A stretch of 64,000 nucleotides of DNA from Dugong dugon. Taxonomy: Eukaryota; Chordata; Mammalia; Sirenia; Dugongidae. The notes beneath the pieces are model-generated. The model saw only the letters and a list, made by a program, of their open reading frames with translations. It was not told the DNA's origin and did not search any database. The stretch is taken from NCBI GenBank assembly GCA_030035585.1, contig CM057482.1, positions 47,225,501 to 47,289,500 of the forward strand. The letters are read 5' to 3'. Shown here one piece after another: positions 56,316 through 64,000 of this stretch. Position 1 is the stretch's first letter, and every line of letters starts with the position of its first letter. A program made the position numbers and the translations under genes.

Positions 56316-59300
56316 ACGAACAGGGCTGGGGGAGAGGAAAGCTCATGGATGAGTGAACAGGGTACATTCAGGTGAGGATGAGGACCGTGGCCTGCCTGAA
56401 GTGCAGGTCTTGATGTTAGAGACCACAGGACACTGTGGAACAGACAAAGGTTGATGAAATTGTGCCTGGGACTCTGAGTGCGTGCAGTGTTTCTGCAGAA
56501 CCCTTGTTCTCCACCCCACTGTGTTTCCATGTGGAGGGACATCAGCTGGAGTGATTCCCCGCCCAGCAAGGATGGAATGACTGGTCTTACTGCAGACTCT
56601 GGGAAGGATCTGGACAGGCTCATAGCCCCTTCGGGCTCTCCCTGTCTTCCTGGGGGAGGTGGGCTTGCCAACACACAGTCCTGCCTGCCCCTCAGGGGCA
56701 GTCTTACCCTCCAGCACCACCTGTGATGGGTGGGGGGAAGCAGCATAATTCCTGAGTGAAATTCAGGGAGCAAGATGGGTCATTCTTGGCTGAAATGTTC
56801 CACAACATCCAGGTTTCCTTCTTTAATCATCCTCGTTGGTAGCAAAGCTGATGCTGTGACCACCACTGGTCCCAGGCTCAGAAAGGAAAGATGGTTGGTA
56901 TGCCTTAGCCCCACCAGCCCCAACACAGTAGCTCCCCATGTATTCTGCAGGCAGTGAGGAGCCAATGCAGTTTCAAGTCTTACTCAATCCAACAGCATGA
57001 GAACAGGGACATGAAAAAATGTTTCAGGTTATCAAAATGCTCCCCCTCTGAAGTATTTCCAGTGTTGACTGAAGAGATGAGTGTGGCCAAGCTTCTGTTC
57101 TATTTCCGTGATGCTTCCCCTCATGAGCCCCTGCCTCACAAACCTTTGCTGATGCCGCCCCACCCCCATAGTGAGGCAGTCACCCACATTTCCATGGCTG
57201 CTGCTCTCTGAGGCACAGAAGCCTTGCCTGTCACAAGGACACTGGCTGGATGTGTACAGGTGGAGTCGGGATTGAGAACCACAGTGAAGTTGGTCCCCTA
57301 AACTGAAGAGATCCCCAGTTTCTGTCCTGCAGTTAAACAGCCCACTCCACGATGAGCACATGGGCCCACATGATGTTCCAGAGAGGGCTGCTCCAAAGCT
57401 ACATGTGCAGTTAGAGCTGCTGACCCTCACCCCCCAGTCACCACCACCACACCAACAGGGCCTCAGGACAATCACATGCAAAGTTCACTCCAATACAGGC
57501 AAATGCACAGACCTTGCTTTGATAGCAGGCAAGAAACAGAAGAACCATCGTCCTAAGGAGGAGCTGTGCTGTGCTGCGGTGAGGAGGTGAGCACAGGCCG
57601 AGGCAAGAGACTCATAGCTGTACCCCCGACCCGCAGGAATGCTATGCAAAGTCACCTGACATAACCCAGGCAGGGACACTGTGACCAGACTAATACAGAC
57701 AGCCTGGAGGCTCCTACTCTGCTCCTGCCCCCAGCCACCCATCAATCGCTGAAGCTTTGGAAGCTTCCTGGCCAAGCCTGCATGAACACAACCAAAGTTA
57801 GGCCTTCAGGGATAACCAGAGGGCATTAACTAGAAAGGCCCTCAATGTAAGCTGAAGGGGAGAGCAGCCCATCTCTGATGACACCCAGGAGGCCACTTTC
57901 TTTGCGGTGCCCTCAGTGACCTCAGTCCTTCAGGGTCCGTCAGACCAGTGTCCTGGGCCAAGGTCAGGCTAAGCAGTAACAGATGCTCACGTGTAACTTT
58001 CTCCAGATGGTGGTGCAGAGCTGGAGAAGAAGTAGTCTAGGCTAGGGACACACGTGAGGAACGCTCCAGCAACAGGGGCCAGAGAGGGATGAGGGGCAGA
58101 GGAAGTGGGTTTAGGCTGGAATGGTCTGAAAACTTCCAAGCATGCTGGCCAAAAATAAAAGCTCTTGAAAGACAAAGAGTCTAAGCTCTTGAAAGATAAA
58201 GAGTCTAACTGTCCAGAGCTATCTGAATAATGTCTTACGCCTGGCTAGTAGATTAGGACAGGAGAGACTGATACTTAAATTTTCTTTCAGGTTTAACTGC
58301 TCGGCAAAAGTGGAGGAAGTACTGGATTTTTAATGAAAGGTTTTATTGTTTAAATGAAGGTACCTCATGGGTAATAACAACACTTGAAAGAAAGATAATT
58401 ACAAAAATAGATTTTGAAAAACCACACACACGCATGCACATACATACACAGAAACATATCTCAGCAGGAGAAGCAAAATCCATTGTTTATATCTAACACC
58501 TCCAGACACAGGTGTTTGGGCGCTGCCTGGGGACTCAATTAGGAGTCCATCATCCTGTCTCCAGCAGCCAGGGGACAAGGCAGGAGAGACAGAGGATTCG
58601 TGAGAACAAGGGTAAGAGCTGGAAGGCAGCCACCCTTTCCTCCCAGTGCCGAGAGCTCTGTTGGCATCAAAAGGAATGAGAAGTTGGAAACCCTTCCCAT
58701 CAGAGCACAGATGGAGAGCCCGCACATCCTAGGGGAGAAATACTCCAAAGCAGTCTTTAAAGTAAATACTTCCATTGGGGTGATTTCGGGCCTTTGTATC
58801 TAGCAATGGTGCACCTCATTATTTCCAGCCTTGTGTTAGGTTACGGCCCATGTAGCTTTCAATTCTGAACCCCAGCCATTTATCAAAGATAATAAAATCC
58901 CGAAGGCATAACTACTTATCATCAAATAATCCACAGGAAAGTTTAATTGAGGCTTCAGCGTAATGCTTTTTGGCAATGACCCTTATGTCTAACTCTGGCT
59001 AATTCTTGTTTCATTAGAGACATTTCCCAGAGTGCCCAAGCTTCTTATTTCATAGACCAGCCACTGGAACTGCATGGATGGGAACTGCCTCCTCACAGGA
59101 AGGACCCACAGCTCTCTTTCACTGGCCTGGCAGGGGCGGGAGGATAGGCTCCTGGCCAGTTACTGCCGTGTAACCTTGCTTCCTTCTCCGCTGACCATCT
59201 GTAATCACACCACACTGTTCTAAATGCTACATCAGCTGATCTCTGATTTAGGTTAAAAGGCTTTCCCCAGCACTGACATCGCACTGTGTAATTCCCTGGG

Positions 59301-60394
59301 GTGCCCAAGGCTTCCTTAGAGTGAGGCTGTTGGGAATCATTTGCTTGGTGGGACAGGTTCTGGGTTTTGCTGAGCTCATTAAACCTTGTCCAAAGGTCAC
59401 TTTGCTGCTTCCTTCTGAGCGCTGAGTATGCATTTTCTGGCTTTAGATTCATGCACAACTGTATTATGTAATCTTAGAGTAATCCCCAGGAAACCAGAAC
59501 GATATGTAGTAATTCCTCATCATTTTTCTTCCTTTGAGTCCAAATTTGGGTTTAGCACGGAGGCAGAATAGATCTTTGGCGCCCTTCTCCTTCCCTAGCC
59601 TCCACATGTAATTCATGAACCTTTGTTTTACATATAAATTATACTTATTCTAGAACTTAACAGCATTAACAAAAATGAGTCGGGGTAATGTCTGCAGCAC
59701 TTGGGCTGTCTTAAGAGTCAAAACACTTTTTCCCTCAGTTAAAGCAAAGAAGTCGGTTACACTCTGAATAAGAAAGGCAGGAAATGTGCTAGGCTGGGGA
59801 TACCCGGCCAGAAGCAGCCCCAGATTTCACTACAAATCTCCTTACTTAAAACTTCCATCCGCAAACAGAGGCAGTTTAACACAGGCCAAGCACTGGAGCC
59901 TGAGGGCACAATCCAAGTAGGAGGCCTAGCTCCTTCCCTGCAGTGCCACCTCCAATCCCTACCCTAGCTTTTGTTCCTCTCAAGGTAGAAGTAAGGCTTA
60001 AGTCCCAGGTGTGGGATCTATCTCCAGAAGCCTGTGGGAGGGGACGAGAAGTGTGCTAGACAGGGAACGAATGGTCTGGTATTTCCAGGCCAACATCAAG
60101 TCATGCAGAAGGGCTGCACGCTCTCCCAACAAGCCCACTCTTTCTCAATCAAAAACACACCGATGGGACACTTGGTGCTAAATCTGGTGCACCCTTCCCC
60201 AGCTGTTCGGGAAAACAAGGCCTTGCCTTGTGCTGCCTCAGAGGGGCCTGTCTAAGACCACCAGATTCAGTCACAAAACTGGGTTTCTTCTATCTCTGTG
60301 TAACTGGGCAAGTGACCCAACACACCTTGGAATCCACTTCCTAGCCCAGTGGTCAACTCAGAGTCCTAGGAGCAATGCTGGCTAAAGCAGATGG
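56316..60394. other. Repeat-poor intron block
   Basis: About 4 kb in which I recognise no SINE, LINE or LTR, unlike the rest of the window. It contains a small tandem duplication (58159..58206) and a short CA-like patch (58423..58450). No exon was recognised. The part 58800..59480 is moderately AT-rich and uninterrupted, and looks like a candidate for conserved non-coding sequence. Confidence 0.45.
58159..58206. repeat. 24-bp tandem duplication
   Basis: Two 24-bp units, aagctcttgaaag-a/t-rich-agagtct, at 58159..58182 and 58183..58206. They differ at one base (gacaaag versus gataaag). Confidence 0.95.
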
Positions 60395-60560
60395 AGTATT
60401 TAGTACATGCCAGACAGTGCTTTATCTCATTTAATCCTCACAGTAATTCACAACACACACACTGCCTTATTCTCATTTAAAGATCTAAGTTTGAGGCAGA
60501 GCATATTCATTAAATTGCCCACAGTCACATAGATAGAAGGGGCCGAGCCAGGTCCCACCC
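60395..60560 (-). mobile_element. MIR SINE, antisense
   Basis: It shows 'agtgctttatctcatttaat', 'taattcacaacacacac', 'cagtcacatagatagaagg' and 'gagccaggtcccaccc'. It is a diverged MIR in reverse orientation. Confidence 0.78.
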
Positions 60561-60579
60561 TAGTAGAGGGACGCTATTC

Positions 60580-61215
60580 TGTTGTTATTGTTTATTGGTG
60601 AAGATACACACAAGAAAACATACATCAACTCAACAATTTCTGCATGTACAGTTCAGTGACACTGGTTACATTCTTCAAGTTGTGCCACCTTTCTCAATAT
60701 CATTTTCCAAATTATTTCACCATCATTAATACACACTCACTGCCCACTAAGTGTCTCATCTAACCTTTCGAGTTTCTGTTGTCAATTTGATCAAATATAG
60801 ATAATTCATCAAAAGAACATGATGCTCAAGACAGACATTCTTTTCTAATTAAGCTAAACTATTGTTTGGTTTCAAGATGACTTCAGGGGATAGTTTCACT
60901 TTAAGGTTTAAGGCTTAAAGATTTCCTCAAGGCAATAGTTTCAGGGGGGGTCATCCAGTCCAGAAATGGTTCCAGAAATTCTGGGTTCCATGAGAATTTT
61001 AAGTTCTGTTCTACATTTTCCCCCTTTTGACCAGGATTCTTCTATAGAATCTTTTATCAAAATCTTCAGTAATGGTAGCCAGGCACCATCCAGTTCTTCT
61101 GGTCTCATGGCAAAAGAGGCAGTTGTTCATGGAGGCAATCAGACACACATTCCATATCCTCCTCCTATTCCTGACCCTCCTTCTGCTGCTGCTGCTTCAG
61201 AAGGAACACCACTCT
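60580..61215 (-). mobile_element. L1 3' UTR, antisense, 5'-truncated
   Basis: Near 61055..61110 the reverse complement contains 'gagaccagaagaactggatg' and 'gtgcctggctaccat', matching the 3' UTR of the L1 at 25638..33230 (32710..32740). The tail complement lies at about 60583..60600. It is a second copy of a related L1 subfamily. Confidence 0.83.
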
Positions 61216-61504
61216 TAATCTCCCAGATCCACCACTTCATTCTGTTTTTTAAAAGGAGAGTACCTGATTATTCTGTAAATATCAGTTGAATCTGAAATTC
61301 CTTTCTCCACTGCGCTGATAAAATGGTGTTAGAAAGTACAAAGGATTAATTCATTGGAAATGATATTGGTCACTCTTTTTTTAACATGGTAAATAGGAGA
61401 CATAAATACACTGAAAATTCCCTAGTGGTGTGATCTGAGCCCTTAGGCAATCTCTCTAGGCACCATTATTTGTTATTTGTTAATTCATTCAGTCACTTAT
61501 TCAT

Positions 61505-62118
61505 TTGTACAACAAAAATTTAAGTATCTATCATGCACTGGCACTGGGAATACAATGGTGGGCATGAAAACAAAGTCATGCCTTCACAGAGGTTTAAACA
61601 GCTCAACATATCATGTAGAGCAGCAATAACTAAGAAGGAAGCGGAGAACGCCTCTCTGAGGAGGTGCTGTGTGAAGAGAAACCTGAAGGAAGGAGCAAGC
61701 CATCCGGACGTTGAGAGCAGCAAGTGTGAGGACAGCGTGGGGAGGAACAAGAAGTGGTGGGGGTGAGCAAGAGAATGAGCACTAGGAACGCCAGGGGTCA
61801 CATCTTCTGGGGCTCTGCAGGCCACGCTGTCTGTGGATTTTATCCTGAATGTGTTAGGAAGTCATTGGAGGGTCATGAACAAGGAACTCAGATGACCTGA
61901 TTTATGCTTTAAAATTGATCCTCTAGCTGCCATGTGAGAATGAGCTGTGGAGGAGCTGCTGTGGAGGTGAGGAGATCCGTTAGGAGCTACTGCATCATCA
62001 AGGTGAGCATGACAGAAGCCTGGACCACGGGGGAACCACAGGGTGGTCAAAAGAGGTTTGATGAAGTATATATTTTGAAGGTAGAGCAGGCAGGAATTGC
62101 TGGTAGATTAAAAGTACC
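61505..62118 (+). mobile_element. Ancient mammalian interspersed repeat, family not assigned
   Basis: The order 'gcactgggaatacaatggtg', 'gaacgcctctctgaggaggt', 'attttatcctgaatgtg', 'gtcattggagggtcatgaa' and 'tattttgaaggtagagcagg' is that of a common ancient repeat. I remember it from other mammals but cannot name it safely. Confidence 0.6.
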
Positions 62119-62139
62119 TTTTGTGTGTCAGAGAACGAG

Positions 62140-62210
62140 ACATTGGTGGTTCAGTGGTAGAATTCTTGCCTCCCACATGGGAGACCCGGGTTCAATTCCC
62201 GGCCAATGCA
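62140..62210 (+). other. tRNA-Gly(CCC)-like SINE head
   Basis: It is 71 nt long, like tRNA-Gly. Compared with tRNA-Gly(CCC) from memory, it differs at four sites: the first base G to A, and three changes in the anticodon stem. The loop reads CTCCCAC, giving anticodon CCC. Box A is tggttcagtgg (62147..62157) and box B is ggttcaattcc (62189..62199). The anticodon stem has one C-A mismatch and three G-T pairs. The RTE body is fused directly after position 71, so this is a SINE promoter rather than a free tRNA gene. Confidence 0.9.
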
Positions 62211-62470
62211 CCTCATGTATGGCTACCACTCATTTGTCAGTGGAGGCTTGCATGTTGCTATGATGTTGAACAGGTTTCAGTAGAGCTTCCACAGACAAAG
62301 GCCTGGTGATCTACTGAAAATCAACCAGTAAAAACCCCATGGATCACAAGAGTCCAATCTGCAACCAATGACGGGGACGGCGCAGGACAGGGCAGCATTA
62401 TGTTCCTTTGTGCATGGGGTCGCCGTGAGTCAGGGGTTGATTTGATGGCAGTTAACAATAACAACAACAA
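62140..62470 (+). mobile_element. tRNA-Gly-headed, RTE-bodied SINE, well preserved
   Basis: It starts with a 71-nt tRNA-Gly-like sequence (62140..62210), followed by the RTE-derived body ('ggcttgcatgttgctatgat', 'ggcctggtgatctactg', 'gacggcgcaggacagg', 'ggtcgccgtgagtcagg') and an (AAC)n-type tail at about 62452..62470. It shares the body with 13137..13510 and 17015..17413, which lack the tRNA. Polymerase III box A and box B are intact in the head. Confidence 0.93.
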
Positions 62471-62547
62471 ATGCGGTAAAGACCTTCTAAAACAAAGACC
62501 ATACATCAGCCAGCCAACTACAGAACTGGCTAATACAAATCGCAGCC

Positions 62548-62716
62548 ACCATTTTCCACGTGCCAAATGCTTTACATTTATTTGCTCACTTAATCCTCGC
62601 AGCCCCTGCCAGGTGCGCAGCAGTATAATCACGATTCTACTGATGAGGAAGGTGGGGGTAAAAGCCCAAGGTCACACGTTCACAAGGAGCAGAGCCAGGA
62701 CTTCAACCCAAGCCAC
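62548..62716 (-). mobile_element. MIR SINE, antisense
   Basis: It shows 'acatttatttgctcacttaa', 'attctactgatgaggaaggt', 'cccaaggtcacacgttc' and 'gagccaggacttcaaccc'. Confidence 0.83.
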
Positions 62717-63544
62717 TTACGCGGCTCAGTGGCCTCTTCCTTGCCGTACTCCCTGCATCCTCAACTCCCTCCACTTTCACACGCAGGGTGTGCAAACCTG
62801 GGTGTGGAGGAAAATGACTATTTGATCCAACCCAGGAACAGTCTTATTGGTTCCTTTTCCAAGATGAAAACCTCTTGGGGTTTCCACTTTATCTCAAAAC
62901 GTAAATTTATCTTGGCAGTCAGAGCTCTGTGGCAAAGGAAATGCTACAAGGAGCCTGTAAGAGCAGGCCCCAGGGATGCCTGTCTGTTCCTCCAGCCGCT
63001 GCCTCTCCAGGAACCCCTCCAGGGATCATCAGCTGGAGCCAAGGTGGAGAGGGATGGGCCATCCCAGCTTCTCCCGAGGTGCCCCTGACAGCCCTGCATA
63101 GCTGTTTTGTCCTGTTTGATTCTGTATCCATGGGGTACCGAAGACAATAGAAAATATCTTGAATATTACAAAACCAAACAAGACGGAAGCATTGGGAACT
63201 TGAAGGGGGAAGCATTAAGTTGAATTGGCTTTTCCAAAAAAAAAAAGAAAAAGGACTACTCGTTTTTATGGAATAAGCCCTGGAATGCCATGGGAACAGG
63301 AAAGAAGCACCTCGGGGTGCTCGGGAGCGGGATGAGCAGCACCTTTGACGTGCCTCCTGCACCTGGGAATTCATGGAGAAGAGGTAGGCCAGAAGAGCCC
63401 CACAATGAAACAGAACACCAGAATATTCGGGGGGCTGGGCGTGGGCAATAGAAGGGAAGAATATTATTCAGTGATAGCCTACTTTGTCAACAGGAATATG
63501 ACCAGGATTCCATTTACCAAAAAAGCCAAACCTACTGCCTGCCT
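62717..63544. other. Intron DNA, nothing recognised
   Basis: No gene or named repeat was seen. An A-rich run lies near 63235..63253. Confidence 0.42.
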
Positions 63545-63691
63545 GGAGCCCTGGTGGCACAGTGGTTAAGAGCCCAGGCTGCTAACCAAAAGGCTGGCAA
63601 TTCGAATCTACCAGCCACTCCCTGGAAATCCCATAGGGCAGTTCTACTCTATTCTGCAGGGTCACAGCAATGGGTTTGGGTTTTTTTTTTT
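63545..63691 (+). mobile_element. AfroSINE, short type
   Basis: The head is intact (ggagccctggtggcacag), with 'gctgctaaccaaaaggctgg', 'gggcagttctactctatt' and 'gtcacagcaatgggtttggg'. It ends in a T run, and a small internal deletion removes the usual gagtcgg segment. Confidence 0.95.
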
Positions 63692-63819
63692 GGTATAGTG
63701 CTTGCCCTGGGAAGGAGTCCATAGATATGTCAGTTGGAAAGGGGGTCCATGTGCTGCCTCTCTCAGTTCCGACTGCAGGGCTTAGCTTTCCTGGGCATGA
63801 GAGCAAAGGTTCCCTCGAC

Positions 63820-64000
63820 ACCACACACAACCCACACCCCACACACAGCTCTCTCACACACACACATACCTCACATACATGTGCACACACACCTCACATA
63901 CACACCACTCTCATACACCACATACCACACAGCTCACACATGCGTACCACACACCAACACACATCTTACACAGCTCTCACACACACACCACACTCCCATA
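63820..64000. repeat. CA-rich simple repeat tract at the window end
   Basis: Interrupted (CA)n with 'ctctcacacac', 'cataccac' and 'agctctcac' variants. It continues past the window edge. Confidence 0.93.

Noticed and set aside
62140..62210. A functional tRNA-Gly gene
   Set aside because: The anticodon stem is weakened and the sequence continues directly into an RTE-derived SINE body with an AAC tail. It is the promoter head of a SINE.

Overview
This window is vertebrate nuclear DNA, almost certainly from an afrotherian mammal and most likely an elephant. The main evidence is the dense load of AfroSINE elements (tRNA-type head, body with 'ccctatgg', 'gttctactctg' and 'gactcgacggcaac' motifs), mixed with RTE LINE fragments, RTE-derived SINEs and L1s of the type known from proboscideans. 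Older mammal-wide fossils (MIR, L2, L1M, MaLR LTRs) lie beneath them. There are no operons, ribosome binding sites or prokaryotic genes. The six-frame open frames are short and almost all fall in non-coding or repeat DNA.

The only convincing host coding segment is one 106-nt exon on the minus strand (12739..12844), with consensus splice sites on both sides. It encodes part of an ADAMTS metalloprotease domain up to the zinc-binding HELGH. Its sequence matches ADAMTS17 best (ADAMTS19 is the alternative). The rest of the window is therefore read as two ADAMTS17 introns: at least 12.7 kb downstream of the exon (positions 1..12738) and at least 51 kb upstream of it (12845..64000). I found no second exon.

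Layout. 1..2254 is an old antisense L1 carrying two AfroSINEs. 2255..12738 is mostly unique intron with AfroSINEs, including two places where SINEs sit back to back between repeated target sites. The exon follows. 13137..24660 holds RTE-derived SINEs, MaLR LTR remnants, CA and TG repeats and a tRNA-Gly-type SINE. 25638..33230 is a near-full-length, dead L1 on the plus strand. It is followed by an ERVL-type LTR with a candidate tRNA-Leu primer binding site (33300..34380). 38136..42888 is an LTR-rich block containing a complete but decayed MaLR provirus with two LTRs and later insertions inside it. 44560..46860 is an old L1 holding a three-level nest of RTE, LTR and AfroSINE. 47000..56315 alternates old L1, L2 and MIR fragments with AfroSINEs. 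56316..60394 is a 4-kb block in which I see no repeats. The window ends with an antisense L1 tail, an ancient repeat, an unusually well-preserved tRNA-Gly/RTE SINE, and a CA-rich tract.

The parts fit a retroelement ecosystem more than a gene network. RTE reverse transcriptase probably mobilised the AfroSINEs and tRNA-Gly SINEs, which share its 3' end. L1 supplied its own copies, and MaLR/ERVL elements left proviral and solo LTRs. I did not find an undescribed gene system; the most interesting signals are the modular SINE architectures and the datable nested insertions.
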